From Tolypothrix bouteillei VB521301 (GTDB lineage Bacteria > Cyanobacteriota > Cyanobacteriia > Cyanobacteriales > Nostocaceae), in the NCBI RefSeq assembly GCF_000760695.4, contig NZ_JHEG04000001.1:8593123-8657122 (forward strand): a DNA stretch of 64,000 nt. The letters are read 5' to 3'. Positions 27,423 through 36,169 of the stretch are shown here, one piece after another. Position numbers and translations under genes: made by a program. The notes below the pieces were generated by a model that worked only from the letters and a program-made list of their open reading frames with translations, was not told the origin of the DNA and did no database searches. Every line of letters starts with the position of its first letter. The first letter of the stretch is position 1.

Positions 27423-28235
27423 CTATGAACGTTGGAATCGTAGTGTATCAATTGATTGTGCTGTGAGAAAAACTCCCAGAATAATGTAACTGGAGAATAA
27501 AAGCAAGCTGCTGGTATCAAAAATACCTTGTACCAGTGTGTTGTAATGTTTCAGCAATGATAGATGCCCTATTGCTTCTCCTAGAGAACCACCTATATTT
27601 TTGGCAATTAAATCCAGGAATAAGAGTAATAAAATTAATGCGAATGTGAGAACTGCAGATAATATTGTGCTGTCTGTTAGGGAGGAAATAAACATTCCCA
27701 AGGATAAAATAGCTGCTGCTAGTAAAATGAGCGCTAAATGACCGAGCAGGGGAATTGTTGCTGGTATTGGTGGATTGGATGCACTTAACGCGATCGCTTC
27801 CAACACTAGCATGGGCATCACCATTGTTGTAAAAAATGTCAGCACTCCTAGCAATTTCCCGACAGCGACTGCCCAGTTTGTAATGGGGGATGTGGATAAA
27901 AGTTCCAAAGTGCCTCGCTTGCGTTCTTCAGCATAAAGACCCATTGAAAGAATAGGCAGCACAAATAACAACAGCCATCCCATTCTGTCTAAAAAAGCAC
28001 GTACAAATTCATAAGGAACATCTATTGGCGGAACTGATACTCCTAGTTGTTGTCCTTGTAAATCATAGGCAGCAACTGTTGACAAAATACCCTCCGGTCC
28101 CATCAAAATAAGCACAAAGAACAATCCAGATAAAAACCAAAATACACCTGCGACAGCATACGCTAAAGGCGATACAAAATAGCTTTGTAGCTCTCGGCGA
28201 TAAATGGCAATAATATTACCCAGTACTATACCCAT
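27423..28235 (-). CDS. ABC transporter permease (GldF/ABC-2 type)
   Basis: 270 residues, six membrane helices in ABC-2 arrangement, with the conserved cytoplasmic loop MGLYAEERKRGTLELLSTSP that couples to the ATPase, and helices such as LLLFVLPILSMGLY and LILLLLFLDLIA. It starts immediately at the stop of the ATPase gene (TAG-ATG), so the two are translationally coupled. Inner membrane; substrate unknown. Confidence 0.9.
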   Translation of the reverse strand: MGIVLGNIIAIYRRELQSYFVSPLAYAVAGVFWFLSGLFFVLILMGPEGILSTVAAYDLQGQQLGVSVPPIDVPYEFVRAFLDRMGWLLLFVLPILSMGLYAEERKRGTLELLSTSPITNWAVAVGKLLGVLTFFTTMVMPMLVLEAIALSASNPPIPATIPLLGHLALILLAAAILSLGMFISSLTDSTILSAVLTFALILLLLFLDLIAKNIGGSLGEAIGHLSLLKHYNTLVQGIFDTSSLLLFSSYIILGVFLTAQSIDTLRFQRS

Positions 28236-29261
28236 CTAAGCGGCTTCTCCTTCCTTTTCTCCTTCCTTGGCTTCTGCTGTTTCTGTCTCCATCTCCAAAC
28301 TCTTTTCTGCTGTTGTCAGTTGTAAAAAGACATCTTCCAGAGTAGCGCTAACACGTCGCATTTCGCATAAACTAAATCCCGCACGCACTAACGCTGTTGC
28401 AATTTCCTCACCAGGTTCAGTTCCCGGTTGTGATAGCACTCGCAGGTGAGATCGGTTATCTTTTAGATCGTTATGACCTTGTATTGCCACTGTGGGAACT
28501 GATTCTACCAAACCCACACCTGGTATTTTTTGTAACATTTGTTTGGCGAGGCTGGCTTCTCCCTTTATTTCTATTTCATATCCCGAGCCTCTCGTCAACT
28601 GTGACATCAAATTATCTATAGTATTAGTTGCTACAATGTTACCTCGATTAATAATTGCTACGCGACTGCAAGTCATATTTACTTCTGGCAAAATGTGAGT
28701 CGAAAGAATAATTGTATGGCTACCTGCCAAACTCTTAATTAAATTTCGGACTTCAATAATTTGCCTGGGGTCGAGTCCAACAGTGGGTTCATCAAGAATA
28801 ATCGCTGGTGGATCGTGGACAATGGCTTGGGCTATGCCTACTCTTTGGCGGTACCCTTTGGAAAGCTTGCGAATGATGGTGTGGCGCTTATCTTCGAGGT
28901 TACACTTTTCTAATGCTGCTTTGACTTTTGCCGTGCGATCGCCTGCGGGAATTCCTTTAATCCGCGATACAAAATACAAAAATCCTTCAACGGTCATTTC
29001 CGGGTACAAAGGAGGTGTCTCAGGGAGATAACCAATGCGTTGGCGCACAGCTAAGGAGTTATCGTGGACGTCAAAGCCAGCAATCCGAGCCGTTCCACTT
29101 GTCGCTGGTAAATAACCAGCTAAAATACGCATGGTTGTTGTTTTGCCAGCGCCATTTGGACCGAGAAAGCCTAAAATCTCTCCTTGTTCGACATTAAACG
29201 TGACATCAGCGATGGCTGGGGTAGAACCGTATCTTTTAGTTAACTTTTCAACTTCGATCAT
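28236..29261 (-). CDS. ABC transporter ATP-binding protein (GldA-like)
   Basis: From MIEVEKLTKRYG: Walker A GPNGAGKTT, Q-loop GYLPETPPLY, signature LSKGYRQRVG, Walker B AIILDEPTVGLDP and H-loop ILSTHIL, so a functional ABC ATPase of ~225 residues. About 110 more residues follow, as in drug or Gld-type ATPases (LRVLSQPGTEPGEEIATALV), with an acidic Glu-rich tail. The open frame reaches 29384, but its first 41 codons show no conservation pattern, so ATG 29261 is chosen. It powers the permease encoded directly downstream. Confidence 0.93.
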   Translation of the reverse strand: MIEVEKLTKRYGSTPAIADVTFNVEQGEILGFLGPNGAGKTTTMRILAGYLPATSGTARIAGFDVHDNSLAVRQRIGYLPETPPLYPEMTVEGFLYFVSRIKGIPAGDRTAKVKAALEKCNLEDKRHTIIRKLSKGYRQRVGIAQAIVHDPPAIILDEPTVGLDPRQIIEVRNLIKSLAGSHTIILSTHILPEVNMTCSRVAIINRGNIVATNTIDNLMSQLTRGSGYEIEIKGEASLAKQMLQKIPGVGLVESVPTVAIQGHNDLKDNRSHLRVLSQPGTEPGEEIATALVRAGFSLCEMRRVSATLEDVFLQLTTAEKSLEMETETAEAKEGEKEGEAA

Positions 29262-29607
29262 TCGTGGTGCCGAGTATGAGGGATAGGGTTTCCAACCATA
29301 ATATCTTGTGGTGCGAGCTTCTAGAGAGCCATGCATAGAGGATGAGCTAACCCCATTAAGGAAGTCAAAAGTTAAAAGTTTCAACCAGTATTTTAAAGCT
29401 CGAAATATGTTAAAAATTTAGCGGTTAAGAGAACTGTGTTTCTACTGTAGATGCGATCGCAATCTCATGGAAGATATCCAGGCGGGTTAAAGATACCTCT
29501 ACTATACCCACCAGTAAAAACAGCCCTAGTACAACAAAACAATGCGTCGTTCTCAGACAGAAGCGCTAATACGAACAGAAGAAATGAGTAATTTTGCTAT
29601 TTTGTTT
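29262..29607. other. Gene-free spacer upstream of the ABC cluster
   Basis: It probably holds the ABC operon promoter. A HIP1 octamer is at 29452-29459. No RNA gene, repeat or terminator is recognised. Confidence 0.35.
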
Positions 29608-30009
29608 TTATTTTTTAATAGAAAAATTCACTGTTAATCGTATATTTTTTCTTCCCGCAGATTTGGGATCTAATTGGAAGTTCGGGACTTGCTGTATTAA
29701 CGCGTCATCTAATTCCCGTGACCCACTTGAACGAACTAGCCGGATGTTGATGGGATTGCCATTGTTGTTAACATCAAAAGCAACTTCTACTGTGCCTTCA
29801 ATACCCTGTTGCTTTGCTATTTTTGGATAAGCAACGTAACATTTAATACAGTCTCTTGAATCAAATGGCGCATTTTCCGGGTTTGGTTCTGGCTCTGTAG
29901 CACATCCGCGATGGATTGTTTCACCAATACCAAAAATCAGCGCGATCGCACCCAATGCAATCAACTTTGTTAAAAAGATTCTGGTGGTTTTTGGATTGAT
30001 ACCGTTCAT
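29608..30009 (-). CDS. TonB C-terminal-domain protein (TonB/energy-transducer family)
   Basis: 133 residues from ATG 30009: an N-terminal membrane helix (LTKLIALGAIALIFGIGETI), a short Glu/Pro/Asn spacer and a TonB C-terminal domain (CYVAYPKIAKQQGIEGTVEV, DVNNNGNPINIRLVRSSGSR, ELDDALIQQ). TonB proteins pass proton-motive energy to outer-membrane transporters, but this spacer is very short, so the protein may be a small periplasmic domain of other use. A TTG upstream (30033) would extend it by eight residues. Two Cys (CIKC) precede the domain. Confidence 0.82.
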   Translation of the reverse strand: MNGINPKTTRIFLTKLIALGAIALIFGIGETIHRGCATEPEPNPENAPFDSRDCIKCYVAYPKIAKQQGIEGTVEVAFDVNNNGNPINIRLVRSSGSRELDDALIQQVPNFQLDPKSAGRKNIRLTVNFSIKK

Positions 30010-30154
30010 AATCCAGGATATGGAATTCTTCAAACATTATCCTACATGAGTGTATTTTCCCACTACCTCCCTTGTTCGTTGGCGGATTCTTCAAGCTCAG
30101 CCCGATCTTTTTATTGTTTGAATTTGCGTCTATATTTTTGTTACTCCTTGCTTG

Positions 30155-30472
30155 TCAATGGGAATTGGCTTGATAACGGCATCTACCTTCACAATTGCGT
30201 GAACTGCGAATACAACCGTGGCTAGCATAACGCTCGCTATGTTTACAAACAGTGGGCCAAGCTATTAACTGTAGAGGTATACCTGTCAACTTCCAGAATA
30301 ATCGTCCCCCTGAATGCAAAATATCCCACGCTTCCTTAGTGCTTGGATTCTCAGTAAACTCTAATACTTCACTTTTAAATGCCTCCCACTGGGAAGTAAC
30401 AGTGGGTGGATGGCAGCGATCGTAGGTTGCCATCCCAGTACTATAGTTTTGCCAAATTTTTTGAATTGACAT
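30155..30472 (-). CDS. Hypothetical protein, possibly MazG-like
   Basis: 105 residues. The stretch WEAFKSEVLEFTENPSTKEA, then WDILHSGGRLF, has spaced acidic residues like the MazG/dUTPase-type (EExxE) metal sites, and the end (AWPTVCKHSERYASHGCIRS) is Cys/His-rich. This gives weak support for an all-alpha NTP pyrophosphohydrolase-like fold. I do not recognise it firmly. It lies between the TonB-like gene and the TnpB element. Confidence 0.45.
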   Translation of the reverse strand: MSIQKIWQNYSTGMATYDRCHPPTVTSQWEAFKSEVLEFTENPSTKEAWDILHSGGRLFWKLTGIPLQLIAWPTVCKHSERYASHGCIRSSRNCEGRCRYQANSH

Positions 30473-30519
30473 ATAAAATCATGCTCTCCTTGCCTTTTTC
30501 AAATGTTATAGATGGTGAA

Positions 30520-31749
30520 CTACCCACACTGAGTTGGAGTACCAAGTACAGTGTGGGCTTCCAGTTTCACAGGGGATTGCCGCGTCTTGGACTTGCGTCC
30601 GCGATTTGGTCTTACATCCCCTCCACTGGCAGACTCCCCCGTCCCAGAGGAGATTAGCATTCTGATACCCTCTGCTCTAATATTTTTAGCAGCATTCTCA
30701 TCTCTATCGTGATGAGTACCACAACTAGGACACGCCCATGTACGGACATCCAACCGCATCTCATCAACTTGGTAATGACAATTAGAGCAAAGCTTGGAGC
30801 TAGGGAACCATCGGTCTATTTCTACTAACACTTTGCCTTCTTTTTCTAGCTTGTATGCCAAGAAGTTAGTAAAAGTCCCCCATCCTACATCAGATATTGC
30901 TTTAGCTAATTTGTGATTACGAACCATGCCCTTGACGTTTAAGTTTTCGACTACTACAACCTGATTGTCGTCTACAACTTTTCGCGACAACTTATGTAGA
31001 AAATCGTGACGGACATTGCTAACTCGTTCGTATACCCTAGCTACTAGTTTTAACGCTTTTTTTCTCCGCTGACTTCCTTTTTGTTTTCTTGCTAACTTCC
31101 TCTGTTTCCTAGCTAAGTTCTTTTCGTGTTTAGCAAGATGCTTGGGATTAGCATATTTAGACGTTTTTTCACCATCATGAGTAATAGCAAAGTCTTTGAT
31201 ACCCAAGTCAATTCCAATCACCTTGCCGTCAGTGCTAGGTGTCGGGTTTTCACCTTTATATTCCATCAACACAGAAGCATAATACTTGCCAGATGGACAC
31301 AGACTGACTGTAACAGTTTTAATTGTTCCGTCCAACAATCTATGTACTTTAGCTTCAATTACACCAAGTCTTCCTGGGAACTTCAAGAATTTTCCAATTG
31401 GCTGGACTTTTTGCGGATACTGGATAGATTGACGGTGATGTTTAGACTTAAACTTAGGATACTTTGCTCTACCTTCAAAAAAGTTTTGATATGCACGGGA
31501 CAAATTAAGACTTACAGATTGTAACACCTGTGAATAACATTCTCCCAGCCATTCAAACTCTTTTTTGAGCGATGGCAACATGGAGTTTAGACCAGATTGA
31601 GACAAACCTTTACCAGTCGCTTTGTAAGTTTCAATGCACTTATTCAGTCCATAGTTCCACCACCAACGCGCACAGCCAAAATGTTGTGCAAGTATTTGTT
31701 TTTGTTCATCCGTTGGGTATAAGCGTACTTTTACAGCTCGTCTTAACAC
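30520..31749 (-). CDS. tnpB: TnpB (IS200/IS605-type RNA-guided nuclease)
   Basis: 409 residues. N-terminal helix-turn-helix (LYPTDEQKQILAQHFGCARW), then a split RuvC nuclease: D in GIDLGIKDFA, E in VVVENLNV, D in HHDRDENAAKNI, with a zinc finger CSNCHY...CPSC between the last two. All catalytic residues are present. Family knowledge: TnpB is guided by an omega/reRNA that overlaps its 3' end and cuts next to a TAM, the ancestor of Cas12. The start is GTG 31749, fixed by a strong AGGAGGTGA seven bases upstream. No TnpA transposase is present, so it is a solitary TnpB. Confidence 0.92.
   Translation of the reverse strand: MLRRAVKVRLYPTDEQKQILAQHFGCARWWWNYGLNKCIETYKATGKGLSQSGLNSMLPSLKKEFEWLGECYSQVLQSVSLNLSRAYQNFFEGRAKYPKFKSKHHRQSIQYPQKVQPIGKFLKFPGRLGVIEAKVHRLLDGTIKTVTVSLCPSGKYYASVLMEYKGENPTPSTDGKVIGIDLGIKDFAITHDGEKTSKYANPKHLAKHEKNLARKQRKLARKQKGSQRRKKALKLVARVYERVSNVRHDFLHKLSRKVVDDNQVVVVENLNVKGMVRNHKLAKAISDVGWGTFTNFLAYKLEKEGKVLVEIDRWFPSSKLCSNCHYQVDEMRLDVRTWACPSCGTHHDRDENAAKNIRAEGIRMLISSGTGESASGGDVRPNRGRKSKTRQSPVKLEAHTVLGTPTQCG
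30523..30557 (-). ncRNA. Probable omega/reRNA hairpin at the 3' end of tnpB
   Basis: CCCACACTG and CAGTGTGGG pair perfectly over nine bases around a loop containing GGTACTCC (minus strand). It overlaps the last TnpB codons, where the guide RNA scaffold of TnpB elements normally ends. The guide would be the sequence just beyond (below 30520). Inference from position and shape. Confidence 0.55.
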
Positions 31750-32080
31750 TAGTCTTCACCTCCTTGATTGATTTCCTTACTATAATATCCTATTTGCAGT
31801 AAAGTTATTCCGGAAATATTTGGCTACTCCTCATACATCTTTTTCCTCTCTTACCAGGGCGTAAGAATTGGTCAAAGATGTAATCGTCGCAGCCCGCCTT
31901 ATATCCCGCCACTGATTCGGAGTACCGAATGAGCGTGGGGGGACTTACGGCGAATTAGTTAACCAAAAAAACTTGGGATATTGAATCCAAAAGGATAAAG
32001 GAAGAAAAATAGGTTGAGCACCCTCAATAAATTGAGGGATTTACTTTATACTTTATCCTTAAATTGTTTTAAGCAGCGCT
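31750..32080. other. Spacer between tnpB and the oxidoreductase gene
   Basis: It holds the tnpB ribosome binding site (TCACCTCCT on the plus strand, 31756-31764) and the scaffold-like hairpin at 31905-31940. No gene seen. Confidence 0.5.
31905..31940 (-). ncRNA. Second scaffold-like hairpin upstream of tnpB
   Basis: ATTCGG/CCGAAT (31915-31930) around AGTA with an outer CCCGCCAC/GCGTGGGG pairing. It repeats the loop theme GGAGTACC and general layout of the hairpin at the tnpB 3' end. It may be the end of a deleted TnpB element or the left end of this one. Confidence 0.35.
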
Positions 32081-33070
32081 TTACCGTTGCAGTACCACTT
32101 TACCGATCGCCTGACCCGACTCAGCTCGTTGATGAGCCTGTGTCACTTCAGAGAAATGAAATATTTTAGAATCGAGTAACGGTCGTACTTTTCCCTCATA
32201 TACTAGTTGAGCTAGTTGCGTTAGGATTTCTCCGTGACGCACCCGACCCATTCCGTACAGCAGTGGAATCAGCATATACACCAAATGCACGGTGAGTCCT
32301 TTAGCGTGGAGAAGCGTTAAGTCCTGCTGAGATAAAGAGACGAGCGAAACGACTGTGCCATTAAGCTTTGCCGCTTTGAAGGCATTTTGTAAATTATCGT
32401 TACCAACCGTGTCAAACACCACATCAAATCCCTGACCATCCGTGTGTTCTGCTACAAACTCTTCCACAGGTTGTGAGCGATAGTTGATGGTAAAGTCGGC
32501 TCCAAGCTTGCGGGCGATCGCGGCTTTCTCTTCATCGGACACCAGAGCATATACTGTTGCTCCTACCCATTTTGCTAATTGCACACCTATATGCCCCACT
32601 CCTCCGGTTGCGCCGTAAACCAAAACACTTTGCCCCGGTTGAACTTTAGCGCGATCGATGAGTCCTTCCCATGCTGTAATAGAGACGAGGGGAAGGGCTG
32701 CTGCTTCTGCCATTGTAAGGGACTTTGGTTTGCGAGCAACCAGGTTCATATCTGCCAGCATATACTCTGTTAATGCACCCCCCAATCCTTTCACTCCACC
32801 TGCACAAGCATAAACTTCATCTCCAGGCTGAAAAGCGGTAACGCCTTCGCCAACCTCTTCAACCACGCCAGCAACATCTCCATGCAAAACAGCAGGCAGA
32901 TCGGGGGCAATATCTGCGACTGCGCCCTGTCGGATCTTACAATCCACTGGATTGACACTAGTTGCTGCTACCCGAATCAGCACGTGGTTTGGCAGAACTT
33001 GGGGTACAGGGATGTCTGCCGTTTCAAATACGCTGGGGCTACCAAACTGAGTTATAGTCTGCGCTTGCAT
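32081..33070 (-). CDS. Zinc-free quinone oxidoreductase-like (MDR family) NADP-dependent oxidoreductase
   Basis: 329 residues from MQAQTITQFGSP: GroES-like N-terminal domain (VLIRVAATSVNPVDCKIRQG) and Rossmann domain (VLVYGATGGVGHIGVQLAKW with the NADPH loop AATGGVG-like GATGGVG). The catalytic-zinc ligands of classical alcohol dehydrogenases are missing, as in quinone oxidoreductases (QOR/zeta-crystallin). It probably reduces quinones or alpha,beta-unsaturated carbonyls. A GAGG eight bases upstream supports ATG 33070; the frame to 33142 has no such site. Divergent from an HxlR regulator 98 bp away, which probably controls it. Confidence 0.9.
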   Translation of the reverse strand: MQAQTITQFGSPSVFETADIPVPQVLPNHVLIRVAATSVNPVDCKIRQGAVADIAPDLPAVLHGDVAGVVEEVGEGVTAFQPGDEVYACAGGVKGLGGALTEYMLADMNLVARKPKSLTMAEAAALPLVSITAWEGLIDRAKVQPGQSVLVYGATGGVGHIGVQLAKWVGATVYALVSDEEKAAIARKLGADFTINYRSQPVEEFVAEHTDGQGFDVVFDTVGNDNLQNAFKAAKLNGTVVSLVSLSQQDLTLLHAKGLTVHLVYMLIPLLYGMGRVRHGEILTQLAQLVYEGKVRPLLDSKIFHFSEVTQAHQRAESGQAIGKVVLQR

Positions 33071-33152
33071 AATCGTTACCTCATAAAACTGATATTTCAT
33101 GAGTACCATTGAGGTATTGCTGCCCGAAAGGATTAACGGCAAAGTGTATTAG

Positions 33153-33166
33153 TTACTTTTTAGTAA
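33153..33166. promoter_or_regulatory. Candidate HxlR-type operator TTACT-N4-AGTAA
   Basis: A perfect 5-bp inverted repeat (TTACT TTTT AGTAA) lies in the divergent promoter region, two bases before the chosen HxlR start. The TACT/AGTA arms resemble sites of quinone- or aldehyde-sensing HxlR/YodB-type regulators. Position suggests autoregulation and control of the oxidoreductase gene. Confidence 0.45.
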
Positions 33167-33168
33167 AC

Positions 33169-33618
33169 ATGGCGCTCAATCTGGATTCTAACGAACCCCA
33201 ACTCAACTACCTCCCCCAGCCTGCGCTCGAGCGCATATCGCAGATGAATCTCTTTGATACAAATTGTGCGGGTCATCAAATGCTCGAACACATTGCCAAC
33301 AAGTGGACAGTGCTGATTGTGTATGCCCTGACACAAGGGAAGAAGCGCTATAGCGAACTCAAGCAGCAAATTGTTGGTGTATCGCCCAAGATGCTTATTC
33401 AAAATCTTCGCAATCTGGAGCGGTGTGGATTAATTGAGCGAGAAATTTATCCTACGGTTCCTCCAAGAGTAGACTATTCCCTTACACCGTTGGGAAAATC
33501 GTTAGTCGAGCCATTAGCAGTCCTGGGGGAGTGGGCATACCATCATATCCCAGATGTGAAAGCTGCAATGGAACAATATGACAACAGTCCAAAAGATGAC
33601 TACTGGGAACCTAAGTAA
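33169..33618 (+). CDS. HxlR-family transcriptional regulator
   Basis: 149 residues from ATG 33169 (MALNLDSNEPQ): winged helix with DTNCAGHQMLEHIANKWTVL (the conserved Cys used by YodB/HypR-type sensors), KKRYSELKQQIVGVSPKML recognition helices and wing IEREIYPTVPPRVDYSLTPLG. HxlR proteins are dimeric repressors or activators that often sense electrophiles through the N-terminal Cys. It is divergent from a quinone-oxidoreductase-like gene, a classical pair. The in-frame sequence to 33109 is less likely. Confidence 0.9.
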   Translation: MALNLDSNEPQLNYLPQPALERISQMNLFDTNCAGHQMLEHIANKWTVLIVYALTQGKKRYSELKQQIVGVSPKMLIQNLRNLERCGLIEREIYPTVPPRVDYSLTPLGKSLVEPLAVLGEWAYHHIPDVKAAMEQYDNSPKDDYWEPK

Positions 33619-34092
33619 CCATTTGGGCGTGCAGATGGCATGGGACAATTACCCGAGCGTATTTCCATATCTGAGGCGATCGGGCAATTCGATGATTGGC
33701 TGACAGTGTTACGCGATCGCAACTAAATATCGCTTGTCAACTCACCCGCAACTAAGTAATTCTACCAGGCTTTATGACTTATTCTTTATGCTTTCTTCAT
33801 TAAATCAATTAATTTCTTTATGCGAAATTTAAACATGAGGGTGTAATATAGACATTGCGACAAACTATTAGGTTCCCTGCTGCGAAAAATGCTCACAGCA
33901 GGGATATCATCCTGAAATAAAGATTGCTTCTGAGAAAATAATTTGTTATAAATACCTCTAAGTACGTAAGTGCGAGGTTCGGGTTTTTCATGGTGTGAGG
34001 AGAGCCTAATAGTTTGTCGCGAAACTACTGGTTTATCTTGCATTCGTGAGCCTGATTCCGAAAAAAGCCATTCTTTACAAGAGGTAAACCAG
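33619..34092. other. Spacer with a short coding relic
   Basis: ATG 33640 to TAA 33726 encodes 28 residues (ISISEAIGQFDDWLTVLRDR in part) that look like a protein fragment, rich in acidic and aromatic residues, but I do not recognise the family. The rest (33730-34092) shows only overlapping non-conserved frames. Confidence 0.3.
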
Positions 34093-34269
34093 ATGTTACA
34101 AGGATTTCCTATTAGCTTTGGTGGGACAGAGATAGCTGTACCAACAAGTTTATGCAGCATTGCTGAAACGCAGTTATGGGAGACTGGAGGGGTTGCAATT
34201 ACAACTCTTCTGGTTTTAGTGCTGTTGTTTCGCTCGTTAACTGCTTTTGTAAAAGTCTTGAAGTCCTAG
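34093..34269 (+). CDS. Small single-pass membrane protein, hypothetical
   Basis: 58 residues with one clear membrane helix (GVAITTLLVLVLLFRSLTAF) after a short extracytoplasmic-type N-terminus. AGAGGT eight bases upstream supports ATG 34093. The longer frame upstream (33970) has no such site. Family unknown. Confidence 0.45.
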   Translation: MLQGFPISFGGTEIAVPTSLCSIAETQLWETGGVAITTLLVLVLLFRSLTAFVKVLKS

Positions 34270-34401
34270 GCACTTCTGGAATTTCTTAACCCAAGTTGTA
34301 GAGGAAAAACCTCTACAACTGACTGCTAAATTGGAATCCAATTCCTACAAGGATACCTGTAGTCCTTAACTAGAAAGCAAGTGGGTATACCATTGAACTT
34401 T

Positions 34402-35199
34402 TTAATCCCTACCTGGCTTTAATATAGTGCTTAAAGTTACCCAGCAATCTTCCATAAGAGTGTCTCGCATTCTTTTTTCATCCTTAAAAGTCGATGGTAA
34501 AAGCCGTCCTTCATACACCAAATTAACCTCGCTCTCCCTAAATGGCCAAGGAGATACTGTAATTTGATGGTGATTGTTTTTGTTTTCTACCAGGGTTAAT
34601 TGAAGCGCGTTCGTGCTATCAAGCGCTGGTACTTGAGTGACTTCTTGTTTACCAGTAAATCCCTGACACAAAAGAATTGAAAGCGCATCCCACGTTGCAA
34701 CTAGCTTTTGATTGCGTTCGATCGCCTCTCGTGTTGCGTATTTTGTGTAGTATTCATCATGATTCAAGATAGCAATAAGCTTTTCTTGAAATTCATATTC
34801 GCCTTTTAAAAAATCCCGCACAATTTGAATTGAATTGGCGGAATTTTGCCAGCTTGTAAACCTTTCATACAGACCCGTACCGTGCATTGAAACAAGTAAT
34901 GCTGCATACCTTCCCATTGGTAGCGCAAGCTTTTTGGCACTTGACCAAATATTGATATGTTCTTGTGTTGTTAGTTCGGTAAAGTTATGGGGATAGCCAG
35001 TTTCTTGGTTTAAGGTTGGCGATTGTTCCCACTCAAGCCAGCCGATATCGTGAATTTCTGCGGCGAGACAAACTTCAACTCTTGGAGCCAATGTACCGAA
35101 TTTTTCATTACCCCAAGCGCACGCTAGTTGACCCGCAAGCCAAGCGTGATGGGGTTGGGTAATGCAAATGAGCCCTTGTTCTGTGAAACGGTGCAGCAT
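34402..35199 (-). CDS. DUF3891 family protein
   Basis: 265 residues with repeated His/Asp motifs typical of DUF3891 and HD-like all-alpha proteins: PHHAWLAGQLACAWG, AAEIHDIGWLEW, SMHGTGLYERF and LNHDEYYTKY. They could bind metal. Function not established. It stands alone between small hypothetical genes. Confidence 0.8.
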   Translation of the reverse strand: MLHRFTEQGLICITQPHHAWLAGQLACAWGNEKFGTLAPRVEVCLAAEIHDIGWLEWEQSPTLNQETGYPHNFTELTTQEHINIWSSAKKLALPMGRYAALLVSMHGTGLYERFTSWQNSANSIQIVRDFLKGEYEFQEKLIAILNHDEYYTKYATREAIERNQKLVATWDALSILLCQGFTGKQEVTQVPALDSTNALQLTLVENKNNHHQITVSPWPFRESEVNLVYEGRLLPSTFKDEKRMRDTLMEDCWVTLSTILKPGRD

Positions 35200-35370
35200 A
35201 AGTTAAAAGTTGGACACATTCTTAGTTGGATGCGATCGCAGAGCTTTATTTTCAGTACATCGCCGATGAGGCTTGTCAAGCCAGCGTTGAATAAATGAGA
35301 ATTTTTTGGTGCAATTCTTATCAACTTGGGGGAAGATAAAGAGTACTGTAGCACATGGTGAAGACTGCAT

Positions 35371-35781
35371 ATGGTAACACCAAAGCAGGTTATTAGTACT
35401 TGGGTCGATGCCTTGAACACCCACGATGCAGATGCAGCCGCAGCACTTTATCACGAAGACGCCGTGAACATTCAGGTTGCCATTGGAACTCCTCTTGAAG
35501 GAAAAAGCGCGATTTATAATGATTTTGTCAACTTTTTTCGTTCAACGCCAGACACCTACACTCACATCGAAAACTTATTTGAGGATGGAGAGTGGGCGAT
35601 TCTAGAGTGGTCTGGTGGTGGAACGTTTGTTGGGAATGAGCACGACGCAAACTCTGTGGGGAAAAAGTACACTTTAAAAGGTTGCGGTTTCTTCCATGTC
35701 GTAGATGGAAAAATCCGCTTTCAACGTGGTTATTGGGACAAGCTTACTTGGTTTAGGCAAGTCGGGTTAGCAATTGACTAA
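35371..35781 (+). CDS. NTF2-like/SnoaL-fold protein
   Basis: 136 residues in one NTF2-like domain: ISTWVDALNTHDADAAAALY, HEDAVNIQVAIGTPLEGKSA, then the cone-forming strands (GEWAILEWSGGGTFVGNE, YTLKGCGFFHVVDGKIRFQR). The fold covers many small-molecule isomerases and hydrolases and also non-enzymes, so the substrate cannot be told. It is one of three NTF2-fold genes within 2.5 kb. Confidence 0.85.
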   Translation: MVTPKQVISTWVDALNTHDADAAAALYHEDAVNIQVAIGTPLEGKSAIYNDFVNFFRSTPDTYTHIENLFEDGEWAILEWSGGGTFVGNEHDANSVGKKYTLKGCGFFHVVDGKIRFQRGYWDKLTWFRQVGLAID

Positions 35782-35855
35782 TATGCGCTCTCAAAGATAT
35801 ACAGATAACTGTTAATGTACCCGAGCGGAAGATTGGGAAGCAATCGCCCCTTGCG

Positions 35856-36155
35856 TTAAATATTGTAGCCAAGTGCATCAAGACCCACAGTTCTTGACGC
35901 GATAACACCCATAAGCACAACAAAACCTAGCGTTCTCCGAAAATAATTAACACCTTGAAATAATTCCAGCCATGCCCAAGTAAATAAAGAGCCAAAAGCC
36001 ACCAAGTCTAATCCTATATTAATCCCGCCTGTTGGAAAAATTAGTTTAAGCAAGCTAGCTGATATCCAAACAATAAGTGGTAGGTTTGGCATCTGAGCTA
36101 TAACAATTTCACCATTACTGTCGCGGAAAAATTTATCAAAAAATGTATTGTTCAT
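35856..36155 (-). CDS. Conserved small membrane protein, hypothetical
   Basis: 99 residues from ATG 36155: hydrophilic start (FFDKFFRDSNGEIVIAQMPN) then three helices (LPLIVWISASLLKLIF, LDLVAFGSLFTWAWLELF, TLGFVVLMGVIAS). The FFRDSNGxIVIAQ...GVNYFRR pattern looks like a conserved cyanobacterial family, but I know no function. An ATG at 36170 is an alternative start. Confidence 0.65.
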   Translation of the reverse strand: MNNTFFDKFFRDSNGEIVIAQMPNLPLIVWISASLLKLIFPTGGINIGLDLVAFGSLFTWAWLELFQGVNYFRRTLGFVVLMGVIASRTVGLDALGYNI

Positions 36156-36169
36156 GACTTTAAATTTCA

